A stretch of DNA of 64,000 nt from Adiantum capillus-veneris (taxonomy: Eukaryota > Streptophyta > Polypodiopsida > Polypodiales > Pteridaceae), in the NCBI GenBank assembly GCA_014529385.2, contig CM043945.1, forward strand, positions 2,452,312 to 2,516,311, given 5' to 3'. Shown in pieces: positions 11,191 through 23,329 of this stretch (position 1 is its first letter; each line of letters starts with the position of its first letter). The position numbers were made by a program, and so were the translations under genes. The notes under the pieces are model-generated. The model saw nothing but the letters and a program-made list of their open reading frames with translations, was not told where the DNA came from and did no database searches.

Positions 11191-11271
11191 CACGAAATGC
11201 GTTAGTAACGCATAGTCTATTGCCATAGAGAAGATAACCATCTTGTAAAGTAAATGGTTCCTCTTTCTTCC

Positions 11272-11640
11272 CTAATGCAAGGGTATCACATCTCTAAAAT
11301 CGGGATCAATAGCATACTCATCTATCATTGAAGATAGATCATTGTGAGTTGCTATGGAAACCGCATTCACTCTCGGCCGTCTTGAGAGTGCATCGTCTAC
11401 TTGATTATGCTTGCCAGCAATGTGAGCAATATGAAAATGAAATTGCGAAAGGAAATTTGCCCACCTCATTTGTTTGTCGGAGAGCTTGGTCTGTGTCATG
11501 AAGTACTTAAGACTTTGGTGATCCGTTTGCAGAATGAAAGGAGTCCCCAATAAATAGTGCTTCCATGAATCTAAGGCATGTAGAACTGCGAGGAGTTCCT
11601 TTTCATATGTGCCTAGAGCTTGCTCAACAGGGTCGAGCCT
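11272..11640 (-). pseudogene. gypsy-1 RNase H
   Basis: It continues in the RT frame after the premature TGA. It carries TYEKELLAVLHAL (catalytic Glu), FILQTDHQSLKYF (catalytic Asp), HIAGKHNQVDDALSRR and a downstream spacer. Its role is to remove RNA from RNA:DNA hybrids. A further frame break at about 11272 separates it from integrase. Confidence 0.87.
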
Positions 11641-12780
11641 TCAACTTTCATAGCCTATGGCATGCCCTTCTTGGAGCAAAACAACTCCAAGGCAATCACC
11701 GCAAGCATCACATTGGGCCTCAAATGGCTTTGAGAGATCCGGTAGTGTAAGCACGGGTTGAGAGATAAGCTTTTCGAAAGCATTGTTCTCCTTAGCAGAC
11801 CATGTATACCTAACGCTTTTCTTTGTTAGGTCATGTAATGGTCCTGCAATTTGTGAGAACTTTTCTATGAAGCGTCTATAGTATGCACACATACCTATAA
11901 AGCTTCTTAGTTCATGAAGATTCCTTGGTTTAGGCCATCCTTTTGATGGATCCATTTGGATGCCATCTTGAGAGATAATGTGACCTAAATATTGAATCTC
12001 TTGCAAGAAAAATTCACTTTTCTTTCGATTAACATAAAGTTTATTCTCTCTTAAAACTTGAAATATTACGTGGAGGTGTTGCTTTTGTTCATCTAATGAA
12101 TTAGAGTAGATGATAATATCATCAAAGAAAACTCCAGTGAAGGTTTGGTGAGGCGTGAATAACTTCTCCATCAAGCGGTTGAATGTGGCTGGTGCATTGG
12201 TCAAGCCAAAAGGCATGACAATGTATTCGTAAAGACCAAACGTAGTGCGAAATGCGGTCTTTACAATGCCTTGATCAACTATCCTTATTTGATGATAGCC
12301 ACTTTTGAGGTCAATCCTATTGAAGTAGGTGGACCCTTGTAGCTTATCAAATAGGTCTTCTACTCGTGGAACGGGAAACCTATTTTTGATAGTGATCCTA
12401 TTTAGTGCTCTATAGTCGACACACATACGATATGTGCCGCCTTTGTTTGGCACTAGTAGCACAGGAGAACAAAATGGAGATGAGCTAGGCCTAACCATGT
12501 CCTTCTCAACTAACTCATGCACTTGTCGCATAATCTCCTCTTGTTGAGCTTGAGAAACTCTATAAGGAGTTTTGTTAGGTGGTGAACTTCCTGGAAGAAG
12601 TTCAATTGCATGGTCATCATTGCCTCGTTTAGGAGGTAATTCACAAGGGATGTCGTCAATAAAGACATCTTGAAACCCCTTGAGAAAATTGGATAACTCT
12701 AATTCCTTGTGGTTGTTTTTATTTTCTTTTGCTAAAGCATTAGGTTCATTTTGAGAATCTTTAACAAAAATCATGTACAC
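11641..12780 (-). CDS. gypsy-1 reverse transcriptase
   Basis: This 379-codon open block copies element RNA into DNA. It has PPNKTPYRVS, the fingers SSSPFCSPVLLV, RMCVDYRALN with TIKNRFP, motif [15 protein letters not shown] (catalytic Asp), motif B FGLTNAPATFNRLM, and motif C as FFDDIIIYS. The usual Y/F-x-D-D signature is kept. The connection LRSFIGMCAYYRRFI and the start of RNase H (DACGDCLGVVL) follow. A TGA at 11643-11641 replaces an Arg CGA in the family YES-RRL region and truncates the protein. Confidence 0.9.
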   Translation of the reverse strand: MYMIFVKDSQNEPNALAKENKNNHKELELSNFLKGFQDVFIDDIPCELPPKRGNDDHAIELLPGSSPPNKTPYRVSQAQQEEIMRQVHELVEKDMVRPSSSPFCSPVLLVPNKGGTYRMCVDYRALNRITIKNRFPVPRVEDLFDKLQGSTYFNRIDLKSGYHQIRIVDQGIVKTAFRTTFGLYEYIVMPFGLTNAPATFNRLMEKLFTPHQTFTGVFFDDIIIYSNSLDEQKQHLHVIFQVLRENKLYVNRKKSEFFLQEIQYLGHIISQDGIQMDPSKGWPKPRNLHELRSFIGMCAYYRRFIEKFSQIAGPLHDLTKKSVRYTWSAKENNAFEKLISQPVLTLPDLSKPFEAQCDACGDCLGVVLLQEGHAIGYES

Positions 12781-12794
12781 GGAAATAGAGCTCT

Positions 12795-13610
12795 TTATTG
12801 ACTTATTGAAAGCTTGTGTATTATAATGGGTATAGTGTTACCCATTTCCTTAGCATCTATATACATATCTTTTTCCCTGAACTTAAAGGAGATTCTCCTT
12901 TCAGGGAATTTAACATTGGTAGCCATGCGATCAAACCATGGTGCCCCTAGGATTACATACTCATGCTTGAGAGGAGAGATAAATAAGTCCTCTTTGTCCA
13001 CATAGATTTGGACATGGAGCCTCAATTTCCAGATTAAGGGTGTGAGTGAAGCTTCTTGCCCCTTGAAAGCACCGTCTGCCGGTAGGACATCTCCCATCTC
13101 ATAGGCTTGTATGCCTAGCTTGGTGGCCAACTCTATAGATATAAAATTGTGAGTAGAACCACGGTCAAAGAGAATAAAAGCATCATCTTCTCTTACCTTT
13201 CCCCAAGCATGGCATAGAGGAGATCCTTTGTGGTGAGTTTCCTCCTCTTGGATTTCGACCAATGTAGCTCTAGGAGGATCATGGCAGGTGTTCTTTTGGG
13301 GACAAGCACGATATGCATGCCCTTGTTCGCCACACTTGAAACACCGGTTATCTTTGCGATAACGCTCAAGCTCTTCAAGAGAGAGTTTATTTTTGCCTTT
13401 GTAAACTCCCTTCTCTTTAGCTTGGTTAGAATTGGCCTTATGAGATTTTTGGACATTGTCCTTCCCCTTAGGATCATTGGAACCCTTGTTTCTCGTGGGC
13501 TTAGAATTCCTCTTAGCCCCTGTTTGGAAATTGATTCGAGAGGCCACCATAGTATGGTGTATTACCGCTGATATGGTGCGTGGCCTTTGGGAGTTGACAT
13601 AATCCGCCAT
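12795..13610 (-). pseudogene. gypsy-1 zinc knuckle and aspartic protease
   Basis: A basic linker leads to a CCHC knuckle, CFKCGEQGHAYRAC (C-x2-C-x4-H-x4-C), that binds RNA. The retropepsin follows, with its active-site loop reading FDRGSTHNF where family members have D-S/T-G. The Ser/Thr-to-Arg change probably damages it. The second conserved strand, YVILGAPWF, is present. The frame closes at 12795, but the RT frame continues one base out of phase near 12815, so a single-base indel separates protease from RT. Confidence 0.85.
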
Positions 13611-13611
13611 T

Positions 13612-14790
13612 TAAGCCCTCACAAAATTGTTGCTTTTGCTGTCCAAAATCCAACTTTTTGAAGACAGTGGCTTTAAGTTGTAGGTCCCAAAACTTGTCTA
13701 CATATTTGTGAATGGATTCATAGGGAGAGAGCTTCAAGCTTCGCCATTCTGTGAGTAGTTTGTCTTTGGCATCAGTGGCCAAAAACTGCTTCATAATGGA
13801 AGCTCTTAAAGCTTTCCATGTTCGTGGAGCTTCACCGTTGGCCCATAGGCTAGACCACCATTGTCTGGCAGACTTTTGAAAGTGCTTAGCTACATGGTGT
13901 AGCTTAGAGGACTCCGTGAAGCCCTCATCTCCGAACGCCGCATCAAATTGTTGGATAAAGGCCAAGACTTTGTCCGTAGCACCAAAGGTGCCATCATAGG
14001 TAAGGAAAGAGATGATCTTTCCTCCCTCTTTGAACTTCTTGAGCTTGGACAACCTCGTCCATGCGGCATAGGATTTCCTATGGCCTCTTCTTTTTGATGG
14101 TTCAAAGGTTGCACCATCACTTTCTTTAGAAGGTGAAGAATTTGAGGAAGATGGAGAAGAGGGTGACCTCTTTCTCGCCTTTTTATTGCCTTGATCTTCG
14201 TTGTCTTCATCATCACTTTCATAAGAGGAAGAGGATGAAGAAGATGGAGAAGAGGGTATCCTCTTTCTCGCCTTTTTCTTCTCTTGTTTTTTGTCATCCC
14301 TCTTTGAATTATGGTGTGGAGAAGTGTGCAATGGTCTTCTCCATTTTGGAGGTGATGGAGAGCCATCTCCGCCGAGGTGGTGGGAGACTCACTTCTTTCT
14401 CGTTCCTTCGGTGGAGGCTCTTGAGTTCTCCTTTGGGAAGGAGATGCATAATCAAGAAGTAAATTCTTGAGCCTTTCGTATGGATCCTCTTCTTCTTCCC
14501 AAATCGGAGAGAGGCCTCTTTAGGAAGTCTCACAAGGAGGCTTCCTAGGTGCTCTCTCGTCATGGTGAGGAGCTTGGAGAATCCCATGAGCACGAAGCTG
14601 CCGTTGCACTTCACTTTGGAGTGATGGATTGCCCATGGCTTGTTGAAGCCTAGAAACAAGATAGTTAACAAGCATCGGGGCATCATTAGTAGCTTGCTCA
14701 TTAGCAAAATCAAAGTTATCAACATTAATTTCACTCTCTTTACTATTGTCAGCCGTTCTAACAACTTTTAGGTATAAACTTTTTAGACGT
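13612..14790 (-). pseudogene. gypsy-1 gag
   Basis: The N-terminal part (about 14790-14340) encodes NVDNFDFANEQ and LVSRLQQAMGNPSLQSEVQ in one frame, then meets a stop and a frameshift. The main block (14331-13613) has a serine and acid-rich, lysine-rich segment present as an imperfect tandem duplication (KKARKR-PSSPSSS twice). The capsid core follows, with ISFLTYDG, ADKVLAFIQQFDAAF, ARQWWSSLW and FLATDAKDKLLTEWRSLK, typical of Retrotrans_gag. Gag packages the RNA. The frame shifts by one near 13612, just before the zinc knuckle. Confidence 0.8.
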
Positions 14791-15150
14791 ACTTTGGCAC
14801 TTCAAGCCCTAGTTGCTACTCCTCTTTACCCCTTTAGAAAAAGCACTCAAGCTACTGTACCCGTGGCTCGAATACCATTAATTGCAAGGAATAGAAGAGA
14901 GGGTCGTTCAACACCAAAACAACACTGGCTCCTGTCAAGCTTCTAATAGCTCAATAGTAGTTAAGCCATAGGCAAGCCCCGTAGGACTCCACTATTAAGA
15001 CCATATCTCTTGATGGTGATGCCCCATTAACTACACAAAGGCAGGCACACTGCAAGGCTGAAAAATCCCTATTCTACTTACTCGCATGCAATTAATAATA
15101 CCAACCATTTATAGCTAGCTTGAGGACCTCCCTTCTTGAGCAAGAAAAGA

Positions 15151-15172
15151 GAAACCTTGAGCTCTGATACCA
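15151..15172 (-). promoter_or_regulatory. gypsy-1 primer binding site (tRNA-iMet type)
   Basis: The minus strand reads TGGTATCAGAGCTC one base inside the 5' LTR. This is the standard complement of the initiator methionine tRNA 3' end, which primes minus-strand DNA synthesis. Confidence 0.92.
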
Positions 15173-15173
15173 A

Positions 15174-16759
15174 TGTAACATTTAATGACCTAGTAACTTG
15201 TGTGTAGCGGAAAATAGCATGAACATAGTGAGCATTTCATTAGAATAGCTTCCTGATGAGAATAACAAGAGTGCTTGGGTGGAGAGAGCAACAAAAATCA
15301 TAACACCTATTTAGATAGCATGAACAATACTTGAAAAGAGAGAGAAATTAAGCTATTGACAACAGTTGAGGACCGGATTTGCATGGAGCCTATCCCCCCT
15401 CCAAAAGGCTTTGTATTATGGTTTCTCCCATCAAGAGAGACATTGTACAATACAATTCTTTGTGTTCCTTCAAGACTAGCTAGTGCAATGAAGATGGAAA
15501 CTACATGCACTAAGCAAAACACTTATTAAACACAACATCAATTCCCTCACGGTCTCGGACCCAAGACCTCACACACCTTCGAAGATGGTGAGAGCTAGCG
15601 CGGTATGAGAGTAGATTGAGAGGAAGAAGGAGTATTCTTACGAGAAAGACGTACATCTCCTCACATAATCACTCATATTAGCATAGCTTAGCTTAGTAAT
15701 TAGCATGGTAGAGGAGATGAGCATGCATTGAAGCTTGGCTCTTGGTTGGATTTACATCACAAAGCCAAGAGTTGTTGGTGTAGGCCTCCCTTCTCACAAG
15801 CTTGGAGTAGGTGATAAGCTTTCCATTAAAGCTTGAGAAGAGAGGGAGAGACTTCTTTGCTTCACACATGAGATTGTGTGAGTGTGTGTGTGTTAACGCC
15901 TTGCAAAAATCAGGCCCCTCTCTCTCTTGGTCGACCCCTCTTGCTATTTGCTCATGTTGCAGTCCTTTTGGACCTCCCGAGGCTTAGCCAATGGAATTTT
16001 AAGAGCATAAGTGATAGTCTTCTGACATGTGTCCCCCTTTCCCCTTTTGTGAGAGCTTTACGTAATTTAATAATTCGACTAAACTCTCATCGGACCCCTT
16101 TGCCTCCTGGCCAATAGGAATCACGCAAGCCATTAGACTGCTGAATGCTCATTGGACCCCTTGGGAGACTGCCCAATAGTCTTCTAGAGAGCTTAATTCC
16201 GATTGGTTCTTTTATTAAGTGTTTTTACATTGATTAAACTAGATTTACTCTAGCCTAATTCTCATTGGTCCACCTCCAAGGCCATCCAATAGGATTTGAG
16301 TACTCCTTGTGGGCATCTAGGCTAGGGAGCTGACATGTGTCCCTCATTCCCTTTGTATAAAGGGAGCTTGTGTGTGTGTGACTTTCTCTCTCATCCCCTA
16401 CTTGCAAGGCTCGCCCCCTCCTATGTAGGTATGGATGAAGACTTTTGGGACACACACAAAGCATCCAATTTTCCCTAATGTTGACCTTTGGACACAACCT
16501 TTGATTTTTGGAACCTTAGCATTTTGGAAGTCTTAATGGGCTGAACCTTAGGGTCTTTTAAGCCCATGGTTTTCACATTCTCTTTTGTATATGGCCCCCC
16601 CTTTGGATCCCTATTTCCCCTCCTTTGGATCTCTACTGTGGCCGGTATGCTAGCTTAACCAATATTCTAGCTTTTTCTCCCCTGGCACTTCCCCATATTA
16701 AATGATCAGTTTAACATGAAAAAATCATTTAGGACAATTAGATATTGATTATTATGACA
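15174..16759 (-). repeat. gypsy-1 5' LTR (right copy), 1586 bp
   Basis: This is the partner of the 7877-9541 LTR. At the site of the (GA)45 tract it has only a short imperfect GA stretch (about 15838-15853). Its inner edge is followed after one base by the PBS. Confidence 0.95.
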
Positions 16760-16764
16760 TTGCT

Positions 16765-17914
16765 CATCACCACTAGAATGAAATCATGATTCTTGTCCTT
16801 CATTTGGTCATGCATCATTAACACCAAATGATGCTACAAAGTCACTACTTGAGTTGGTTGACGGCAAGTTGCTTTTCTCCAGCACATCATTCAAATCAGG
16901 TTTAGGATATATATTTCCCATCTTGAGAGTTTCTATTCTACCGCACATCACCCCCTCTCCCTCCCCCTCCCAAGATACATTTAAGTTGATCCTCTTGCTA
17001 CCCTACATATATCCATCCCTCCCAAGATTGAGGTATATGGCCTACCTAACTTGCTCTCCCTCCCAAGGTCCATTCAGGTCCATCGTCTCTGTGCTCTCCG
17101 TATTCCTTGTGGTTGCTCCCCCTCAACTTTTGCCTCCCCTTGTTGGTGTGCATAATGAGCTTTGAAAACTCCAAATTCAAAACTAACAAGCCTCTCGGCC
17201 ATTTTTGCTAGCATGGCACTCTCAAGGCACCCCAAATCCGACTGTTTTAAAAATCTCTTGTTAAAGCCCCTGACCAACCAGCCTAGTAGCCTAGGTTTAG
17301 TTTTGGATGATCTAGATGGCCGAGATTGCCTCGATCTCCCCACAAGGCACTTCCCAATCCTTGATTCCCCGCCCCCACCTTTAAGGTAGGGTGTTAGTGT
17401 TGAGGGGATGCCACAAAATCCCAAGGGAAGGTACCAAAAAAGTCAAATTCTCTCTGAAGACAAAATATTTATTAGGATGAAGCGAAGCACTTTTCAAGGT
17501 ATGAGCATTTCTCTGCCACATAAAGACTTGCTCAAATGCTATGAGAGCACTTCTTGCACAAAAATTACAACCATTCCATGGAACCTTCTCAATCCGTTAC
17601 GTCCATTGAGACCCCTTGAAGCTAAACAAACAATAGGAGGACTATTCAAAGATCCTCTCTCTCATGCTCAAAATCAATACTATGAAACATTAGAATCTCA
17701 CCTGCTCAATCTCGGAGAAAACAAAATTATTATTGATTGTTATAGTGAACATGCTTGATAATTATACCATGGCCTATGACCCCAAGAGAAGCTCTCACCA
17801 GAAAAGCCATTAATCCGAGCATCAAATCAAGGCGCTCATGCCTTTATGCTTGGACCTATGGAGCCATTAAGGTGCCATGTTACTATCTTGAAAGAGTTTC
17901 ACTCTTTGATGAAT
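16765..17914. other. Region without a recognised gene
   Basis: A plus-strand ORF of 116 codons (17408-17758) contains IRMKRSTFQGMSISLPHKD and NQYYETLESHLLNLGENK, with no recognised domain. Because it lies upstream of a PPT-LTR it could be the 3' end of an eroded LTR element. Nothing else is clear. Confidence 0.35.
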
Positions 17915-18148
17915 AAAAAGGGAGATGTTTATATTATCTCATTCCAGTAAGTAGGGTTAGAATATAGAGTCCACTAACAATTCTAGTTATGACTTGATAG
18001 CATTGGATTGGACCAAAGAGACTTCTTCTTCTCAAGAATAAATGAATTCTTTCTCTCTCTCTCTCTCTCTCTCTCTAACCACATGTATTAGCAATTAATG
18101 CTACCCTGCTTTATCCACCATAACCTTTCAACTGCGGGTATCAGAGTG
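17915..18148 (+). mobile_element. PPT-LTR-PBS remnant of a short-LTR retroelement
   Basis: AAAAAGGGAGA (17915-17925) looks like a polypurine tract and is followed by TGTTTATATTATC. About 205 bases later the block ends CTTTCA (18130). It is followed after a few bases by GGGTATCAGAGTG, close to the initiator-Met PBS. A (TC)n tract (about 18050-18076) lies inside the LTR. Internal sequence on both sides of one LTR suggests a tandem (LTR-sharing) arrangement or a recombinant. A partial relative of the LTR tail is at 25080-25110. Confidence 0.5.
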
Positions 18149-20104
18149 TGGATGTGATTAGCATCTCCTAATCACATTAGGTCCTAAACATAACCTTCTA
18201 TGCCAGATTGATTTGCACACTCTCTTGGCCAATACAATCGTTACTAATAATTTTTATAAGCACTCCAATTAGTTCCCAATTATCCCATTGAGGGCATGTC
18301 CATGGGCCACTATCCTCATGAGGTAATTAGGGATAATTAGGAGCTTGATTATTATTCAATAATTTAGCGTGTGTTTTTCTTGCATGAAAAAATTCCTAAT
18401 TTCTTTTAAAATTGGCACAAGTAGCTTCCCAACTTGTGTGTGTGCATTGCCCTCTTCAAGAGCTTTCCATAGCATCTGTTCGAGCTCCATTTTGACCATG
18501 CTCACACAAAGTAATGGCTTAACCAAATTGGTCTCTTAAGGAAGCTTCACTCTCTGTGGATTTTTTTTTGAAAGGTTGTGTTGTTGCATATTCTCAGACT
18601 AAGGTTGAAGAATTTAATGCTTGGCTTGGAAACATTCTACTTTCATACCTAAAGCTAAATTAAAAAAGACTCTCGAATCTCTACCAATGGTCATGGGAAC
18701 CTCATATTTATAAAGGAGCACATCGCGATAGTGGAAAAAGTCCACATTCTTTGCCTCAAGTGTCAGCCATCAGCTAGCGTTGTAACATCATGCACCATAA
18801 TCCAACAATTGGCACTTCCATCTCATTTGCTACAACAACACAATTTCACATTAATCAGGATACATGCTGGATTCTTCTACCCATAGCATGCATCAATGAA
18901 CAGTGCCTTTGTTGTGCTTGTGTTAGATAACCAGTTCACCAACACCATGAGTTCGTTGCCCACACCTGCAATCAACGACCCACCCGGCAATCATTATTCC
19001 CCGTGTTGCATGCTGTCTTCAACACGGCTAGATAATTGAGCCTATACCAAGTTCTCGCACTCTGCTACAACTCGCCATGACCTATCAATTAGCTTGCATA
19101 TCCTTGGCAATTCCATGTGGGGGCCTTGGCTACACATACGGGAGCCATGTCCATCTACTTAAAATCTTTCTAATTCTCGTTTTTGAAGGTCTTTCACATG
19201 CTATCAATAAAGGAGTCCTTGGATTTTCCTTTGAGAGGCTCATCACACACACTTATGTGATGGCACATACATTCTCAGCTTGTGTCCTCAAAAGGAAGAC
19301 TTCACCCAAAAGGCACTCATTGAGTATAATCGCAATCATGCATAGAAATTTCCTTAGTCAATCTTGTGTAAAATCAATGTATGCCTTGATTTCCAAGACC
19401 CACTTTGACCCCACTCATGATATGTATGCATATATATATGCTTCCACATGTATGCCATATTTGTGAGGGGACTAGACACTGCCTTACATAAGGTAAGACC
19501 TTCTTTAAGGGCCACCCTTATGTGCACCTATGATATGTATGGCATGCCCACTATGGTAGGTATTGGATGAATTATACACTTTGATCAGCAAAGCAAGCAA
19601 CAACAGCAAGTACAACAAGTGTGACACAAAGAAGAAAAACAACAAAAATAAAGAAACAAAAGAACCACATGGCGTCAATGACAACAAAAACAAGGAAATC
19701 CAAAAGAACAACAATAATGACGACAAAAACAACAAGACATGCGTACAAGAAGTGCCTGCCATAACACTACGCACTTGTGAAGCACTATCATTTGTACTTC
19801 TCTCATGCTTTTGTAGGGGAGGATTTGTGTGTGTTTGAGGGATTTTGTGTTCCAAATCCTACACTGTTCCAAGGGTAGGTTTGTGCACCCTATGTGTTAA
19901 GGGGAGGCAAAAATGTGTAGCTATCCCCGAGTGTGTTTTGAGGGGAGGAGAGTGTGTGAATAGTGCAACAAAATCCACACAGAGAGGGTTGTTGAGGTGC
20001 GGGGTTTATTACACCACAAGAACTAGCCCTATCCATGTAGATTGCCATGTATGTAGAACCATGTGACAACCCATGTGTGGGCATGTGATGTCTGAAGAGT
20101 CGTG
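18149..20104. other. Intergenic stretch, nothing recognised
   Basis: AT-rich sequence. ORFs at 19077-19466 and 19505-19855 have low-complexity or random-looking translations. An A/C-rich stretch (about 19600-19750) accounts for the Asn/Lys-rich ORF on the plus strand. Confidence 0.5.
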
Positions 20105-21072
20105 TGTCTAAGGGGGCTTTCACATTATCTCACATCTCACAAGAGACGGTCTCAAGACTAAAATTTAAATCCAAGGGAGCAAGTGACTCGACTAGGGCAT
20201 GGAGGCATGCCAAGAGGTTGTCAATCTCTTGTTTGAACACAACACACTTTGTGGAAACAGTCTATGAACTCTCTAACCGCGAAAAACCTGATTTCTACCT
20301 CTTTGATCCAATCACACATCCACATGTAAAACCAGTAGCAAATCAACTCCGATCAACACCAAACTTGGTAGGAACATTCCTTACTATGTCAAGAACACTT
20401 TTGGTTCATCAAAGCTAAAATTTGCACACTAAGAAAAATTACAATTTTCTCCAACAACAAAATTGCAGGTCTCCCAATCTAATGTCAAACACACCTAATA
20501 GGTGCTCTAAAGCATTGGGAATATAATGCAAATGACAGAATCTCAAAAAGACGCTTGAATATAGTGAGATATATCACCTGGAAGGTTGTGAGAGTCGAAT
20601 CTCGAATATCGCAAAACGCTTGCAATGTAGATATTAGCGTGTAGAGCTCCTCGAGGCTAATGCATTGATGCTCTCGGCTTGTCAATACGGCAACCTTGCA
20701 GTACGGTGCAAAGAGATGAAATATTGACAACAAGAGAGTGCTCACGACGTACAAACCTTATCTCTTTATTTATGATAATAGAACTCTGTTTTCAAAACCT
20801 TACAAAGTTGTCTTTTATATCTTGGCCAAGGATCTTATATGTAAAAAGGCTCAAACCGCTTAAAAAATAAGTAACCTATCTAGGAAACTTTTCTAACTTA
20901 TGATATAGCTTGGAAGCTCATAGCCCTAGATTCTTCATATATAAAAACTGAACAGAGATCTAATGGTTTTTGGGCGGAAAAATTACAACTCACTTTCTAT
21001 TGCAAGGGCTTAAAAAACCTCTCAAGCATCTCCTTCTCTTGAACAAGTATCTGTTGTTGAAATCTTCCAACA
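20105..21072 (-). repeat. LARD 3' LTR (left copy), 968 bp
   Basis: On the minus strand it starts TGTTGGAAGATTTC and ends AGACA. It shares long blocks with 24482-24980, for example around CGCGAAAAACCTGATT-like sequence at 20278 and 24653. Confidence 0.85.
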
Positions 21073-21086
21073 CTCCCCCTCCTACT
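21073..21086 (-). promoter_or_regulatory. LARD polypurine tract
   Basis: The minus strand reads AGTAGGAGGGGGAG directly before the TGTTGG start of the 3' LTR. Confidence 0.8.
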
Positions 21087-21460
21087 TTGTGTCATCCCTA
21101 ACATGAGTGAAGGTTTAAAATTTCAGAGTCTTTTGTCAAGCTCTCTCTATCTCCTTGAGGAAAGTGAAGGTCAACAATTACTCTAGATTTTGTCTTGTTG
21201 CTCCACTTCTTGGGAATTCCTTTTGTGTTTTTTTGTGCAGCATAGCTCATGTATAACCATCACATCATAGTAGCATTCTTGCGCATATAGGATCTTCTCT
21301 TTTGTGACCGCCTTGTATCCAATGGACTTACCTCTGTACATGTTGATATATTCTCCTATGGATGTCCAATAGAGAGCTATGGATATATCATCTAGCAAGG
21401 CATGTTTTTTTTTCAAGGACTTGTCCTAAGTTGTCTACTAGGTCTGGATCATGTACTGCT

Positions 21461-21864
21461 TTATAAGTGACACCAATGAAATCCCACATATCTATCATTT
21501 AGATACTTCACATCTGGCTCTTCAATGAATTTTCTCGGATGATCATCAATTCGACAAACAAAGTGATTATAGGGATTTGCATAGATCCTTGCTTCAAATT
21601 GGTTTTCAAATTGATACACTAAGATCATGTTGTAATCTATCACCTTCAATGGTACTCTGCTAGCACTAGCTATCTCATGTCCTTTCTCGCGTAGACCAAA
21701 AGCCATTTTGTAGAAACTAGAAGACTCTAACATTGTATCAAACACGTAGTTCTCAATGATAGGTTCTATGAATTCCATAGGCTCTATTATAAGTTCTAGA
21801 TCAGTAATCTTGTCTATTGAGACTCTACTCTTACTCTCTCTTTGACCTAGCCCTTGGATTATAA
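21461..21864 (-). CDS. Unrecognised ORF inside the LARD
   Basis: The open frame runs from about 21864 (first ATG at 21778, 105 codons) to 21461. It includes IIEPMEFIEPIIENYVF, SASRVPLKVIDYNMILVY and RKFIEEPDVKYLNDRY. The composition looks protein-like (charged and aromatic residues, few repeats), but I recognise no family. A second short ORF (21416-21183) follows in another frame. It could be a residue of a lost coding region, a captured host fragment or chance. Confidence 0.3.
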
Positions 21865-23329
21865 AAGTTACCAGATCTTAAAAGCATGAAACCAAAAACA
21901 AATTGAGTGTTTGCATAAACCCAACTTGTTACTTACTTACGCTCTCTCCAAAAACTGTAAAAATGCTTTTCAACTTGTCCAAATGCTATCGAACTCCTTT
22001 GAATCTTGTGTTCTTGTTAAGAGCCTGTGTGAAATTTGCGTATACTCTTAAACAATCAAAAGTGTTAAGCCAACCCGTAAAATCAGCTCTTCTTTCAAGT
22101 TGCAATTGTCAACTCTTGAATGATATGTTTCTAGATAGTGTGATGTTGGAGACCCCAACTCTACTTTGTTTTTAAGGTCTTCTCTTACTTGTCCCTAGTG
22201 GTCAGGATTGAAAAAAAATCAAAACTATGTCTTGAACTTTGATTGTTTTCTACCAGAACTGCCAAAAAACTAGTTTCAGACACCCCTGAACGAAAATGAA
22301 ATTTTGAGGCCTTAAATGGAATTTTTTTCAATCTCTCGAACTGATAGAATGCCATAGGAATTTTTAAGGGCAAAAGTTACTCTAAGATCTGGCTACTTCC
22401 AAGCTACGTTTTGATAAAAATAGTTTTGGAATTGGAGATCGTATGTGGAAGTTATGACCTTTTTAGTGAAAACTAGTTTCACTTGCAACACAAAACTGCT
22501 TGTAACTTGAGCTCTGCTGGGTATTTTTTGCCCAAACTTATTCCCTGGAATGTAGAAGACATGCACAACAAGGTCACCAAATCTTGCCAAGCTCTGACCC
22601 TTGTAGCAGATGGTGAGGAAAAAAACACAATTTTTTTCTCATAGTATTTTTTCTGCAACGCCACTCTCACTATACCTTCTTTCTTGGTCAAGAAAAACAC
22701 AGAAAATCGCACTTTTAGCATGTCTTGGCAGACCGTTTTGCTTGTATCTTCTACTCCCAATGTCCAAATGACACCAAATTTTATATGTGCACTTAACACA
22801 TCATGTATTACAAGCACATTAAAATTGAGCCCATACTAACAACCTTTAGGAGTACTTGAAAATAACACGATTTTTTTCTCAAGATGCTCTCTTTTCAACT
22901 TGTTAGGTTACTCACGTTATGAATAGCCTTCTCACTAATTTTGGTTCAATTTGGAGTTTCGATAGATTTTCTAAACTCTGTTTTGGCAGTTTCAGAGTCC
23001 TTTTGTGACGTTTTGAGCTTAACAACCTATAATTTGAGTGTCCAAATTTGATTTTGAAAAGACCAATGATTTGAGCACACCAAATCTCACTTGTTTTAGT
23101 TGTTATCAATAGCCTTCATAAATTTTAAAAAAATAATTTTTCCTAAGGTCAACACAAATTTTTCAAAATGAAGCTTTTACTATTTTGTTAGGTTTCCCAC
23201 ACTATAGATCTTACTTATCAAGTTTAGTCCAGTTTTGACCTGTTTTGGGTGTTCTAGGCCAATTTTAGCAATTTTTGGCACTTTCTGACTTGGATTTGGT
23301 TTAGCCTGATGTGTAATTTCCCAATTTCA

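Larger units (their letters stand above)
7877..16759 (-). mobile_element. Full-length Ty3/gypsy chromovirus (gypsy-1)
   Basis: This element is bounded by 5-bp target duplications TTGCT (7872-7876 and 16760-16764). Its LTRs start TGTCA and end TTACA on the minus strand. The 5' LTR is the right one (15174-16759), followed by an initiator-Met PBS, gag, zinc knuckle, protease, RT, RNase H, integrase and chromodomain. The 3' LTR is the left one (7877-9541). The gag-pol frame has several 1-base shifts and stops, so it is not autonomous. Apart from microsatellite tracts, the LTRs look near-identical over long stretches, which suggests a fairly young insertion. Confidence 0.95.

Noticed and set aside
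17408-17758. Conserved gene at 17408-17758
   Set aside because: No recognised domain. Its position before a PPT-LTR makes an eroded retroelement more likely, so it is only mentioned in the regional note.
19505-19855. Hydrophobic 116-codon ORF resembling a membrane protein
   Set aside because: The Leu/Phe run is the antisense of an A-rich low-complexity stretch. There is no conserved motif or splice context.
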